Position numbers and translations under genes: made by a program
Notes under the pieces: generated by a model
Told to the model about the DNA's origin: nothing
The model's database searches: none
The model's input: the letters and a program-made list of their open reading frames with translations, nothing else
In this document: piece after piece, positions 14,461-27,656 of the stretch
How the letters are laid out: every line of letters starts with the position of its first letter
Numbering within the stretch: the stretch's first letter is position 1
Assembly (NCBI GenBank): GCA_949316495.1
Contig: OX439002.1
Span: forward strand, 51,437,531-51,501,530
Reading direction: 5' to 3'
Length of the DNA stretch: 64,000 nt
Source of the DNA: Amphiduros pacificus
Lineage: Eukaryota; Annelida; Polychaeta; Phyllodocida; Hesionidae

Positions 14461-14830
14461 TTTTAGAATTAATTTTTAGAAATAAATTTTAGAAATAAAT
14501 TTTAGAAATAAATTTTAGAAATAAATTTTAGAAATAAATTTTAGAAATAAATTTTAGAAATAAATTTTAGAAATAAATTTAAGAAATAAATTTAAGAAAT
14601 AAATTTTAGAAATAAATTTTAGAAAAAAATTTTAGAAAAAAATTTTAGAAATAAATTTTAGAAATAAATTTTAGAAATAAATTTTAGAAATAAATTTTAG
14701 AAATAAATTTTAGAAATAAATTTTAGAAATAAATTTTAGAAATAAATTTTAGAAATAAACTTTAGAAATAAATTTTAGAAATAAATTTTAGAAATATATA
14801 TTTTAGAAATAAATTTTAGAAATAAATTTC
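14461..14830. repeat. 13-bp AT-rich minisatellite, about 28 copies
   Basis: Tandem copies of GAAATAAATTTTA, very homogeneous, with a few single-base variants (AAGAAATAAATTT, AGAAAAAAATTTT) shared by adjacent units. Such sharing indicates local duplication of variants. Confidence 0.95.
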
Positions 14831-15540
14831 CCAAATAGGCGCTATTTATATTCATTATATATGTCGCATTATATTACACTGTAGTAGTGTATTGCAGTAT
14901 AATACGTTTAATTGTAAGGTATTGTATTACATTGTTTTTGCTCGCTTTCTTAACAATTCATTGAATTGTATTGTGTTGTGTCACTGTGACATTAATTCAT
15001 ATCTTTGCAATGCGGTTGCATGTACATTGAATTACCATTGTATTATATTGGGAAGACAATTATATTAGCCTTATTACATTGTAATATATTGTCCGAATGA
15101 TAGTATTTGGTTATATTGCCTTGCAATACAGCCAATGTATGAACATTTATCAGGAAATATTTCATATATTTAGTATGTTATATGGAAAACTGAATTTGCT
15201 TGTATTGCAGTATGCTATATTGCATTGACAATTATGCTGCAGCATTATATAATGGATCATGTTAAATGTATTGCAGTATGGTATACTGGGCGATTATACT
15301 AGATTGTTTAACATTGTAATATATTGCATGAATGATATTACATTGGCTGTTTTGCATTACATTCTATTGTGTGAACATTTATGTGGGGCTGTTATAGCAT
15401 GTAATATATTGTTTGAGCACTTATATTGGACTGCGTTGAATTGCATTTCATTGCATAGATTAAATTATGTTGCACTGTTTACATTGTATCCTATTGTATG
15501 CTTAATTATATTTGCTTTGCTGGACATTTAAACCCATATT
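14831..15540. repeat. Old degenerate satellite-like sequence
   Basis: Words such as GTATTGCAGTAT (near 14890, 15205, 15270) and ACATTGTAATATATTG (near 15078, 15312) recur with irregular spacing. The segment looks like a strongly diverged tandem array adjoining the younger 13-bp array. The 90-residue frame at 15259-15531 falls inside it and is not supported as a gene. Confidence 0.5.
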
Positions 15541-16259
15541 GTGTTATGTATATTCCTTTGGAGTTGCATTGACATATTCGCATGTTGCAGGCACTTAAGC
15601 TGAATTGTTTGCTTTTTTGGCTCAAATGTAATGATAAGCTTATTACCTGTACGTTTCATATGCATTTCATTTGTTTCACTCAGTCCTCCAAGCTTCCAGA
15701 TACCTTTCATCAATCAGTGACATGTTATGAGAGGACAAACTGATTGTGCCTCTCAGGTATTTTTTAAAATTATCTCAGATTTCAATTTCATTCCGCAAAA
15801 ACATCAAAAATGATATATAAATGCATATATTCATTTCTCGGATTATGTCTTTCTCATGTAATTGCTTACACTATGTCTTATGAAAAGACAGGTTTTTCTG
15901 ATAGACATACCTCACATTTAAAGTATCGCTGTAATGAACTTGGTCATCTCATCCTACTCATACCTGACTACACTGTCTCAAATCAAACTATGATCCGTCA
16001 TGCTATACACAATGAATCTTAAAAATTGAAATCTAGGTACCAATCAAAACTACGTTATCAGCTTTGACATCTTAAATAAGTGAGCTTTTTATGAAATATC
16101 AGTCACTACCTTGTTGAAACGCTGGACTAATAATTTGGATTAATAGACAAATATCTTTTTAACATTACCACCAAAATAGTTTTTTTCCTACTTCAATTTA
16201 GCTGTCTTTGGATAAAGTATACGGTCTTTCATTACAAATTATTAAGTTTTTTTTTTAAT
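15541..16259. other. Gene-free stretch
   Basis: AT-rich unique sequence. I see nothing to annotate. Confidence 0.5.
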
Positions 16260-16760
16260 TATATAACTCTACAATAGACTATTTGGTGATTCAAATGTTG
16301 AGCGAGCGAGGGAGAGAGCAGCTTTCTGATAAAGATATGTGTGTGTAGAAATGAGGAGGCGTGATATGGTAATGACGGATTGAGTATGAATACGCGGTTG
16401 TAATGAGGGCTGTGAGTTGATTCAGTGCCGCCCCAGCCCCCGGTGCACAGTGCGCGGCTCCCGCTCCTCGCCGTGGTCAATAAGTGAGCCGTTATGGTGC
16501 GCTCCTTAAATGCTTGATGGACACAAGTCAACGAGGTGTTAAATTAATGGTCACTGATACATCTGTTCTCTAACCCCGGTGCCCTTATAATGATGTGGTG
16601 TGACCCATTTCATTGAGAAGATAATGGCTTGACTTCCGCTAGCGTCTGATTACAGTTCAGGAGGAGAGTGATTACTGGGAGGTGCATGCATGCTTCTACT
16701 ATGCTCTGTATTTATGCTGTAACCTGTTACGTGGCCCTGTGTACACACCGTCAATATTTC
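16260..16760. promoter_or_regulatory. Candidate regulatory block 2
   Basis: A compositionally distinct, less AT-rich block with GAGCGAGCGAGGGAGAGAG near 16300, CCGCCCCAGCCCCCGG near 16430 and TAAATTAATGG near 16540. No frame or splice site makes it an exon. It is called only from its contrast with the flanks. Confidence 0.3.
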
Positions 16761-16984
16761 TTCCTGGCCCACTCTTAATGTTATACTGTAGCTATAACTA
16801 TCCTATCTAAATCTAATTGTAATAGATGACAGCTTATCACTTTTTGCATTAGGTAGTTTTCATTATAGCATATAGATAGCATATTATGGCAAATCTCTAT
16901 GTGTAATATCAGACTAAATGGTCAAGTAGATTGGAAATTAAAATGATTTTCATAAATGTATTAAACGGCCATCTCACCAAACAA

Positions 16985-17520
16985 ATTGGTTCTCTTAAAA
17001 GCACGCCATATGGTTAAATTGAATACCACTCCATATACAAAGGTGAATATTAAACAAAATGACCATGTTAACTCAGGCAAAAAGGTAAGGTTGAATATCA
17101 CACAAAACGGTCGAATCAAATATCACGCAAAAAGGATCAGGTTAAGAATCACACAAAAGGGTCGAGTTGAATATCACACAAACAATACATTTTGTATATC
17201 ACACAAAAAGGAAATATCATCAAGACTTTCTTATCCACACGCCTTTGACATATATTGACAGTTACATTAAATTATATGTGTTGCATATCTTTTTAGATTA
17301 TTAAAATCTTTTATGTTGTTCAAAAAGTGTTATGTTATACCTTGGAGTAATAATTACTCCAAGGTTATATTTAATAGCTTGAATAATACATGACATGATC
17401 TGAATAACATACTGGAAAATGATCAAAATACAAGATGAACACCTCGGAAAATGGTCATGTTAAATATTAAACCAAAGGATTATATAAATATCATACACAG
17501 AAGGTTAGTATTACAAGGGG
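16985..17520. repeat. Degenerate ~25-30-bp array
   Basis: Repeated words close to GTTGAATATCACACAAAA recur with irregular spacing at 17030-17215 and more weakly at 17400-17510. The unit resembles the ~21-bp repeat at 5.6-6.1 kb (GAAATAACACAAAACAAGGG). A perfect 12-bp-arm palindrome sits inside at 17340-17364. The array is old. Confidence 0.55.
17340..17364. repeat. Palindrome, 12-bp arms (copy 1)
   Basis: CCTTGGAGTAAT and its exact reverse complement are separated by one base. The same arms occur again at 29889-29914 with a four-base loop. Confidence 0.8.
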
Positions 17521-17559
17521 CACAGACAATGTTGAAATGTCAGGGTTAATAAATAATGA

Positions 17560-18320
17560 ATGTAACGAGAGGACAAGCGAGGCGGAGAAGGGAGAAGGCG
17601 GGAAGTACAGCGAGTGATTTTAGAGGCCCGGGCATGTTTGTGGCGTTGCGTAAGAAGGCATTGTTTGGCGGTAGGCTGGTGAGTAAGACAAGGGGATGAG
17701 AAGTGTGGTGGGGCCCCCGTGCGGCTGCTAATCAGGCAGTGATCAGCTCCACGTCACAAGCCACCCCTCACTAGACCCCTGCTCACATGCTCGCTGCAGC
17801 AAGCCGTGCTATCCCTGGCGCAAAACGACCCACCGGGGACGACCGTGTCTCAACATTCGGTTTAATTTCAAAATTTGTCCTCAGGCTACACATGTAGAGA
17901 TCAGCGTGCATCCAACACCGTTAATACGCGCGGATCATCCACGACCACGCACGCTGGCGTGCATCACTCTTACTTTCACCGCTTTTAAAAAACGGCCATA
18001 GCTCTTCAGTAATAGCATTTTAAAAGAAAGACGCGTCTGTATTTACTGCAATCTTCAGGTAACAAACACACAAAGGCTTGCTAAAAAGGCACACGCAATG
18101 TGCGCGGTGTAGGCATGTGTTTTTGTGTTAGAAATAGGCTTGATGAGGAGGGTGACAAGGAACGTGCATCAGTCTTACCTGCTACACCACCATGCTTGCC
18201 TTAGCATGCCTCTCTCGGGGCCCTAATGGGGGACCCATTCAAAATATCTGCCAGTCAAAATTTGAAAATTTCAATCAAGCTTTAAATCCAGCTTGGGTGA
18301 TTGGGAGAGGGTCTCGTATC
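17560..18320. promoter_or_regulatory. Candidate regulatory block 3, relatively CpG-rich
   Basis: Compared with its surroundings this stretch is markedly richer in G, C and CpG (for example CGCGCGGATC near 17930 and GTGCGCGG near 18100). It holds no supportable protein frame. It could be a promoter, an untranslated exon or an enhancer. Confidence 0.35.
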
Positions 18321-18859
18321 GCTTAATCCCATGCTAGGGACAGATAGGCTTGTTTGATACTCACGACGGCGTATTAGCATAAAATATTTAAATTTGAAAA
18401 AAATTAAAAATATTGATTTTAAAATTTTGTCCCCTGTGCGGCCTCCATTGCACGCTGAATCTGTCAGCCCCGTGTCATCCAGGACAGTCGCTGTGATCCA
18501 ATACATTTGTCGCTGTGCAACACGGCGCCGCTATCGGCAACATCATGCTACTAGCACCCATGTGAGAATTTTTAATTCGCAAACTAGATGTGCGTCACAC
18601 ATTTATGATATTTGTATGTGTGGGGTAGGTATTGTTTCAAGGAGTTGGATGCAGAAGTCTGGCCGCTGTCCTCGACTTCATAATCATCACCAAGTTGAAC
18701 CCAGGGCAAGCTGACTTTTTAACTGAGTGACACACCAGATACGTGCATGCGTCCAGAGGGAAGCTTTTTAACCAACTCAGAGGCAACATCCTGAAAAAAG
18801 CGCCGTCTTGCTAAGGTCTACAGCCTGTCCATCAATGTTCGGAGCCCGTGGCAAGTTGG

Positions 18860-18974
18860 ATTGACGGGCCGGTCAGGGGACTGGGAGTGGACCGGGGGCA
18901 GCCCACCTAGCACTTCCCGGAGCAGACCAGGCACCGGCGGGAGTTGACCATACCACCCAGCCTCCGCCCACAGA
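18860..18974 (+). other. Possible untranslated first exon ending in a splice donor
   Basis: A GC-rich patch on the plus strand ends at CCACAGAG followed by GTAAGC, a good splice donor. The coding exon of the zinc-finger gene is preceded by an acceptor at 46928-46929 and has 5'UTR with a stop, so a remote untranslated exon is expected somewhere upstream. This patch is one candidate; linkage is inference. Confidence 0.25.
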
Positions 18975-19249
18975 GGTAAGCTCAGTAAGTGTTTTTATTG
19001 GCAGGCTCCATGCGGACTCCCTGCTACTCGGTGTACAGCATGCCAGCTTGCGCAACCCAGTCTTTAATTAAGTCTTACGTTGTGTTGATAGTGGTGCCTC
19101 GCTCATGTTGGTGGATCCAGTCACTGCCTCCTTGAGCAGGCACACGTCTCTTCTCCCCTTCACCACACTCAGTTTCTCCATACTAAAAATACTCTTTCTA
19201 TTGTTTACAACATAGGCCAGCAACCAACAGGCGCCACGTTAACAATCCA

Positions 19250-20330
19250 ATTAAAATCAGTCAATTTATGCAAAATTTTACCTTTACCAATAAACGTTTG
19301 ACAATATTTTAAGGCAACATCAAATTAATTGTTATCCTTCATTGGTTTTGTGGCGACAAACAATTGCATCTCTCTTCATTTGAAAGAAATGCAGACAGAA
19401 ATAAACATTAGAAATAGAATTGAAATGCATGCATGAAATGCACACATCTAAAGACATTTTACAGAAGAGAGACACTTTAGCGCCTTAAAATTTAATTGCA
19501 CCACATCGAATTTGAATTTGCATAACTGCATTGCGTCTGGGGTTTAATAGAAATGATAATGTAGAATGCCAGAAAAAAAAATCCCAGTCCATTACAACCG
19601 CCGAAGCCTTTCAATGTCTTAAGTATGCCACACAAAAAAACACTATCTGGCAACGACAAAAAGCATTTGCAGGGAAATCCATTGGCAAAAATAGAAGCTT
19701 AAATGGAACATTTACATTTGCATTGAACTTAGATACTCATCAAGAGCGCGTCCAAATTTTCATAATTGTCACCATTCCAAGTGTAGCATGTGGAGTCAAA
19801 TCCGATTTTTAATCTCTCCGGTGGGTGTGCCTGGTTCTGCTACACCACTGCCAGCTGTGTATGGAGATGCAGCAATTGTCAAGACACCCACAATATCCTT
19901 AATGGTTCAGGATACACTTATTACATAATGTCATGTGTATGAGGAAGGGGGGAGGACAAGATTGAGAGCACGCCAAGACGCTGTATGGCTACTACAACAT
20001 GCCATGACAGGCAAGGTAAAAATAACTATGCCATTTAATTATTTTCACAACTGCGGGCAGCATCTCAAGAAATCCCTAACGAACACAAGACATTGGTTGT
20101 TGGCGAACAGGCTTTTTATATCGCACCCAACCGCAAGTAATCATTATTCAGTTTAACATAATCAGTGGCTCTATTGATCTGGAATTTTAATGATTTCATT
20201 AATTAATATGAGGAAGAGGATAACAGACAGCAGTATTGTGTTGTACATTAAATAATCTAGCAAGCCACTATCGGAACAGACTTAATGGTGGTTTTGTTTA
20301 TTTGCCATCAGTATGATCATTTTCTGCACT
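19250..20330. promoter_or_regulatory. Candidate regulatory block 4 with octamer sites
   Basis: Two perfect POU octamer words ATTTGCAT lie at 19516-19523 and 19716-19723, with a near-octamer (TTATGCAAAAT) near 19268. Homeodomain words include ATTAATTAATAT near 20205. No exon is convincing; the 93-codon frame at 19531-19812 has no domain. Confidence 0.35.
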
Positions 20331-21840
20331 AAAGAGGCTTAGGAACATGCATGTAGTTTATGTGTTGCAAAATGCCATTAATTTCAAATATATTTCATTA
20401 TAAAAAGCAAATACATCCACAACGTCCATCATTTCATCTGTTATTGGCACAAATAGAAATAGAGCAATCAGTTTTTGGAATCGGGAAGAACAAACAGCAC
20501 ATGTGTATCATAGACCCGTCCTGATTTAAATGATCATGCAACCCAAGATAATGCACCCATTTGAATTTTGTTTCAATGTCAAGGTCGTTTAATTTACATG
20601 ACTGATTACTTGGATCAATACACAGAATAGAAAAATGAATAAAATATGAAACGTTTTGTGCTTTTTGGTCGATATTTGTTAGTTTAGGGCCTGGAAAAAT
20701 ATTTACTCTTTAGCCATTTTGTTTTTTCTGTGGCAATTTTATCTTGTTCACAGGAAGGGATCACTTAATGTAATTCAATCACAAAATGCACGAAAGAGAT
20801 TGTTAAGCAATCCAATGATGTGATATGGAATCATCAGGAATTGTATCTTGGTTGATCTAGATTTTGACAGGCCCAATCTTCAGGTAACCAGAGATTAAGA
20901 AATCAAGTAATCCTTATATTGCAAAACTGACCATTCTGTTGCTGTTTGATGTTTATCAAGATTACATTTTCAAAGGTTTATCATGAAGGGTATCAGTTAC
21001 ATCACATATTTATATAGAAAGCATGCCTCGCTTTCGTGCACATGTGCCCGGATATTGGCCTGGTACTATCAATAAGGTAGACATTCCATAAGGTGTAAAG
21101 AGTGATAGGGAACCAGTTCACAAAAAAAACCTCAAACGTCTCTATTGATTGGCAGCAATTAAAAGCGATTCTATAGTCTGATGACCTGAGCATCATATTG
21201 CAATTAAAGTATCATCAGAACATATGGTTATTAAGACACTTTATGTTCAAGGTTTTAGCGCAAATATGAACAAACTTTGAAGTGCAACCATGTAAACAAA
21301 ATTAACGAGAAACAAAGTGTCTTTGTATTGGATAATGATGAGTGAGTTGCCAAACATTAAACACTAGACAGTTTACATAGAGTTCTATATTCAAGCATGT
21401 CTTTGATTGTTTGGACATGTTCCAAGCTTTGAGTCTCATCACTCATTCAATTTTCCATGGACTTTACAGGACATACAACGTTAAACTCTCATCATGAATC
21501 AAACACAAAGAAAATGGTGATGATATCAGGTTGTAAGAGAAAGTATTTAAATGTTGAAGTGTGCTTGTTATCTGACACGGTAGGTTAAACCAAGTGAACG
21601 CTACTCTGCTGTCCTATTATTCTATTCACTGAGTTTCAACCGATACCTGGTAATCAGATGACAGGACATCACAGCATCCTATCCCTGGATTAAGCAAAAT
21701 CGAATTTATATACATGGTACGAAGCAGGAAAGCAGTTTATATATAGATATGAATAGAAGTGCACATCAGGTTGTTGTGATATTGTAACCATATCAAGGCT
21801 ATTATGACATATGACAATATAAAGTAAAAAAAAAGTAAAG
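20331..21840. other. Gene-free stretch
   Basis: AT-rich sequence with no supportable gene or repeat array. Confidence 0.5.
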
Positions 21841-21975
21841 CTGACATTTATATACCGCTGATACCAGACAATGTCTGCTCATAGCGGTTGATAGTAACTG
21901 GCCAGGATTCGAACCTAGAACCCCTGGATCTCAAGGCGAATACTCTACCAATTGAGCTATTTCGGCCAGATAAAT
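21841..21975 (-). mobile_element. tRNA-derived SINE, minus strand
   Basis: On the minus strand a 72-base tRNA-like segment (21969 to 21898) has an A-box (TAGCTCAATTGGTAG), a B-box (GGTTCGAATCC) and a T-arm that pairs. The anticodon arm does not pair and the acceptor strands do not match in the normal register, so it is a SINE head or tRNA pseudogene. The adjoining sequence to about 21841 contains an ACCGCTGA/AGCGGTTGA inverted pair and may be the SINE body. Confidence 0.6.
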
Positions 21976-22800
21976 ATTGTTGTTGTCATGTTAAGACACA
22001 CATGCAGATAAACTTCAGTCACATATCGAGATACATATTAGCGATAATACCAGGTTATCATCGGTTCCTGAATATATTAAACATCTTGAACTTTCTGACA
22101 CTGTTTTCCATCATGGATGGTTTTTCACTTCTGTTAAGGGAATTGCTTTTATGTATGCAATGAGAATAAACCTGGCACCTTTTCTGCGAGGTGATTATTA
22201 GAGCATGGCCTGTCAATCGGCATCCAGCATTGCATTTGGTCTAATGACTCAGACCAAGGTAAGAAGATGTGTTAAGTTAACAAACACCAAGTGGGAAAAT
22301 CTATATTTCAGTTATCATGCAGGAATACATTCCAAACGTTATGCAGTATTTTAGTGTAAACAAAATTGACTGTTTGCAAAACTACTTGTAGTTAATATTT
22401 CAACATATTAGTGCTGCTGAGATTTCTTTATATTCTATAAAAAAATCTCTTTTCTTGGTATCATGACAGTGATTGAGGGATACAGTTACTGCCTCTTTAT
22501 AACAAAGCAATTATTAAATATTTCGGTGAATGTGATATTAAAATTTATCCGGGAATCAATATCTCTGGATCATCCATGTGAGATATCTGTTTGAGAGATG
22601 CGACATTCAAATTGAGTGAAACTAAATTTCTAATTGTGATGTTTGTTCTGTTGCACAGACTGTATGTTACTGTGTTGATTTTAAAACATAAACAGGTTCC
22701 TGGGGCAATCTGTAGTATGAACTATAAGGAATAAAATATCCGTAAACTGCATGCAACAGTAAGTAAATGTGAGTAAGGTGTTGACTTAGAATATGTTGTA
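21976..22800. other. Gene-free stretch
   Basis: AT-rich unique sequence; nothing is recognised. Confidence 0.5.
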
Positions 22801-23134
22801 TATTGAGCGATCTGAGGTGTTGAATAAGTCCATATTGTATTTTTAGCGATCTGAGGTGTTGAATAAGTTTATATTGTATATTTAGTGATCTAAGGTGTTA
22901 AATATGTCCATGTTGGATGTTTAGTGATGCGATGTGTTGAATGTGAACATATTGTATATTTATTAATCTGAGGTGTTGAATAAGTGCATATTGTATGTTT
23001 AGCGATCTGAGGTGTTGAATCAGGACATGTTGTATGCTTAGCGATCTGAGGTGTTGAACAAGTCCATGCTGTGTGTTTAGTGATCTCAGGTGTTGAATAA
23101 GTATATTTTGTATGTTTGGTGATCTGAGGCTTTG
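22801..23134. repeat. 39-bp minisatellite, about 8.5 copies
   Basis: Unit starts GCGATCTGAGGTGTTGAATA and continues AGTCCATATTGTATGTTTA. Copies are moderately diverged. The 85-residue minus-strand frame simply reads through it. Confidence 0.9.
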
Positions 23135-26100
23135 ATTATTCCATACATAAGACATAATTATTTCTCAACTTATTTTAGAGTTAATGAAGATGTGGTCAGT
23201 GTTTGGTAAACTCTAATTATCATGAAGCACATCTTGTTTATATATTTGAAGCCGTTTCGATAATTTCAAACAAAAAGACAGAAAATGTTGATTTTTTGAA
23301 GAGCCTATAGATTTGTATTTGTACTGAGACAACCAGTGGTGTGTAAAATGTTTCAAATCTAGTTAAATGGAACCTTCAGAATGATAATTGTCATGTCACC
23401 AGTTGTCAGAAGGACTGCAAGGTCAAACAATTAAGCTGGAAGTAATTTTCAAGATATGAAAAGAAACAGATCTGTTGGCTTCAACAATACTTAGTTAACA
23501 CATACTACAGAGATTGAATGCATCATTAATTGTCTTGAAATGAAATATATCAGAGATACTTTAAATTGTCTGAGACATATCTGGTATATATCCCTTGGGT
23601 ATCCAGATATATCCAGAGTATATTTTAGGTTTTATATTATCGGTCATGGGAACCATTCTTGCATCAAACTGAGGTCCTGGAATAAAATCATAGCCAAAAG
23701 ACTTTAATCTCTACTCACGATGAAGTGGGCTGATACTAACAAATACCTTTACCAGTAATGTACACTTTTCCATTGTACATTTTGTGTTTTGAAATTGTTT
23801 ACCGGATTACATATGCAGATGCAAATGTTTTATTTTACTTATGTATACCACTTTCAGCGTTCTAAATTGGTAATACATGTTAAGATATCATAATGTATTT
23901 GCTATGATAGCAGCACGGAGTTCAGTCAGTGTGAGGTGTGAACTGTTGCAGTTCTCAGAAGTAGCCTTTAGATTGTTCCCTGATATGAGGGAAAACAATG
24001 CTAAGTGGTATTAATCGATGGAAATGTGAGTTTCTGGACATATTTAGTGATCTAATATATCTTGGTATCTATGACGGATATCCTCTGGATAAGGCAGATG
24101 TTCTGGTTTTCACCAAAGCAAGCAAGGGTCAAACCATTTTTTGGTGTATCACCATTCATGGTTTGGCACATAGCGTATTAACAAACCCATTAAGGATTGA
24201 TACATTTTAGGAGGTCAGATGTAGGGAGAGAAAGATATAGACCATGGCGAGAGTGTCTTTTGTTGTCAGGGTAACGAGAAACTGGGCGCTGCTTAAATTA
24301 TGGCCAGAGATAGAGACATCTTGTATAAAATTCACATTGAGAAAATGTGATCAGTTTATATGGATAATTAGAAAACATAAACGGGCTTTTCTACAATTTG
24401 AGGGGATTGTCCTAAAAATAGATTACAGGATTAACATTATGGTAAAAGTGGTGTCATAAGGACAGCAAACAGAAAGTTTACACAACTACAAGAGTTAGTG
24501 GCTTCACATATTGTTACTGTATTCAGACCCATGCTAATTAGTTTCATGGTGATTTGGAAAATGATGTTTGTAGGGGAGTATTACGGCTGTAATTTGCGCA
24601 TGAAGCACAAAATGTAGTAATGGTGACCGAATGTTTTACTCAGAATATAGAAACAGGAGCACCCCGTGTGTTCCATACTACTTCATTTGCCTTGATCCCA
24701 TAGAGACAATTTCACTTCAATATTACAATGATAAGAAATAGTTAATACAATCAGGTACAGATCTCAGAAATACTATATTTTCCTAATTATTTCCTGTTTA
24801 CTGTGCGAGCAATATAGGTTGTTCTTGAAACTTAATTACCTTTCATGCAAATGGAATGGACAAGAATGTTATGATAACCAAATCAAGGATATTGATAGAT
24901 CCTACTAAATAAAACGTAGGCCCAATGAGAAATATGTCACGTGACATCCAGCTCGAGTAGGTTTGGCCTCGTTTTGATATAGCAGCCATCTTGTATGTTA
25001 TGTAACACAACTGTCCTTCTTTGGCTGCGCAAGCCTCAAGAAGGTGATAGTGCCGCCAGATATTAGAACTGCATGGCCGATCATGTGCTGCTCTGGCTCA
25101 GTCTCTCCGCTCCAGGCACTCAATCCAAACAGTGTACCCCAATCCGTGTGCCTGATCATTGCCACAATACAACCACCCCCCCCCCCTAAAAAAATGAACT
25201 CCGCTTTAAGTTTAATAGTGACACCTGAAATATATGCACAAACATTAAAATACCGGCGGTGGTTATTTATTTGGGTGTAATTCAACCAACGTTTTAGATT
25301 TGCCACAATCTTGATTTGGTAGATTGCAGAGTGTTTATTAGGTTACATATTCTATTTCGTGACAAAATATGAGGGACAGAGGGACATCTAAATCAACAGA
25401 CCATTATTTCTTTCTCCGACTCAGAATGGCCGTTTGTGCTCAAGTTTGTGTTTATTAAAGAACAAGGGTGAGACCTGTGTTACACTACTGTGAAGGTTCA
25501 CGGTCTAAGCTGAGGCACAGGTGTTAGCAATGGAGACATTAGATGCTCCTCGTCCTTGATTTCATATTTCAGCTTTCAAGAAACACTGACCAATTTGTAG
25601 CAGTTGATTTTGGTATTTTGGATTGAGATTTAAGGGGAGCGTTTATTTTTTTCCATTTTCATGTTCACTGTGCATAGAGAAATACTTATATATACATACA
25701 ATATATGCAACGTGCATAAATATAATGCAATATATGTCAAGTATAGGTCCATATATATACATGTATATATGTATATGTACTTTAAATATTATACATATAT
25801 ATGTATATGTATAAATAATGAAACATGTGTTATACATAATGCACAAAAATATAACTTTTATGGTACATTTTAAGTATTATGCCTTCAAACCTTCAAATAT
25901 TTCAACAAATATAATCAGCCAATTTATCAGCCACATAAAGAGCTAACAATGATAATCAGCCAATTATTCCCAAATGAAACCCAATAAGGGTTTAAACAAA
26001 ACAATAGCAGGACTTGTATGTCACAGAGGACATTGATCTCCTTACCAGATATGATATGAAATCAAAATATCAAACTATGTTATCAGAATTGACATTAACT

Positions 26101-27185
26101 TAAAATTATTTCATGTTTAACATAGTGTCATCTTGAGAATATTTCCCAGGCTAAATAGACAATGAAAGTTCTTTCATAAGGATCTTCTAAATGGGTATGT
26201 GCAAGTTTATGTTCCATTGTGATAGGCTGTACACAAGAAAGGTAGCACCTCTTTACATTTAGAGATTACAACGTGTACTTTTCATATGTTTCAAAAGATC
26301 ATTCATTGTGAATTTGCACACACCTGGGAAATTCATCTTACCATTGTAAAGTGTTTTGCAAAAATCTGACACAAACAAAGCTTAAACTGCCTATTTTGTT
26401 ACAAGAGGGAAAGCAATACCCTGGAACTGATTGCTGTAGGATGAAATGGATTATGTCATTCAATACCTGGCTTTGTAAGCAAGTTTTGAAACATGCACAA
26501 TGTGTATAATCTCTGTGATATATATGATAAATCTACGCATTTGTTGTAATAAACAATCGATAGAAAATGTGTGAAACATCTGCCTTCAAATGTAACTTAT
26601 CTGTTCACAGACGAAATGGTTTCAGCGATGACTAGGGCATTATTACGTGAGTGAAACTGCACACTTAGATGTTAGAATGCATGAATTCACCTGGGTAAAT
26701 AACTCCGTGCAATGCACATTTTCATAGGGTCATATAACATCCTATTAAGTTCACTTATCATAGAATTATGTCCTGTTTTTTTTTCCTTCTCATTTTCTTA
26801 TCAGGTTTGCCTGGGAATTTATACACCAAAAGATTCTGAATGTGGGTGAATATCTCATTTGGCGTGTTAAATATTCATCAGAATAATTCCATTCATGAGA
26901 TGATTTTCATTGAGAGCGATTTACCTTGTTAACTTAAAATATTACTCAAAAATAGGAATCTGCATATCTCCCGGAAAGGTCAAGTAACTTGTTGCACAAA
27001 ATCCCCAGATTTAGCTGCCATTTTTTGCGGCAGTGGTTATACCTTAAATTACGCTCTGGTAAATGCCTCGCAGACAGAAATGGCTTGTATCTTTCAATGA
27101 GGGATTTGAAGAAGCAGGTAAGCAGTGGGTAGCGTGGATTTATGGAGGCTGGTGACACCATGCAGGTCTTGAAGAGTAGCATCAA
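23135..27185. other. Long gene-free stretch
   Basis: No gene is supported in these 4 kb. Visible items are a run of C at about 25165-25176, a short alternating AT/GTAT region near 25680-25815, and a patch near 24920-25110 with CACGTG and several GC-richer words that could be regulatory. The open frames of 63-102 codons have no domains. Confidence 0.5.
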
Positions 27186-27656
27186 GTATGTAAGGTAGAG
27201 TCAGGGGGGAATGTCAGGGAGCCCTGGTGTCCCATCAGATGAGGCGGGGAGGCGGCCAGGTTTCTGGGGGAGGATCATGGTGCGCCGGGCCCGGGGCTGT
27301 CCCCGGCCTAGCTGTCCTCCCTCCTGCCTCCTCCTTGACGTGAACCACTTGGGTGGCTTGGTGTCTTGGCATCCCCTTGGCGGCAGGATGGCGCTGTGTG
27401 TCTGTCATCTAGCTTTGTCTTAGCGGCTGCCTGCTGCTGGTGTGCTGGTGGTGGTGTGGTTGGTGGTGAACAAGACGACACCAGTCGGGGACACGCACGG
27501 TGCCGGATACGACTTACTTCCAGATGGGGCCACTCAGCCATGTCCGGCCGGGTCAGCGGTGCTATCGAACTCTTATCCCGGACTGCTGCCGAGGAGGGCC
27601 GCCCGCCCCGTACACCACACAGCGGAACTATTGAGAATGCCCTCAGACAGGGTTAG
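27186..27656 (+). other. GC-rich island with a terminal splice donor
   Basis: This is the most GC- and CpG-rich patch of the window. It ends at GGTTAG followed by GTGAGT, a strong donor on the plus strand. Open frames overlap on both strands, as expected from GC-rich, stop-poor DNA, and none has a domain. Best guesses are a promoter with an untranslated first exon (perhaps for the downstream zinc-finger gene) or another regulatory island. Confidence 0.35.

Noticed and set aside
21898-21969. 72-base tRNA-like sequence as a working tRNA gene
   Set aside because: A and B boxes are good, but the anticodon arm does not pair and the acceptor strands do not match in register, so a SINE head fits better.
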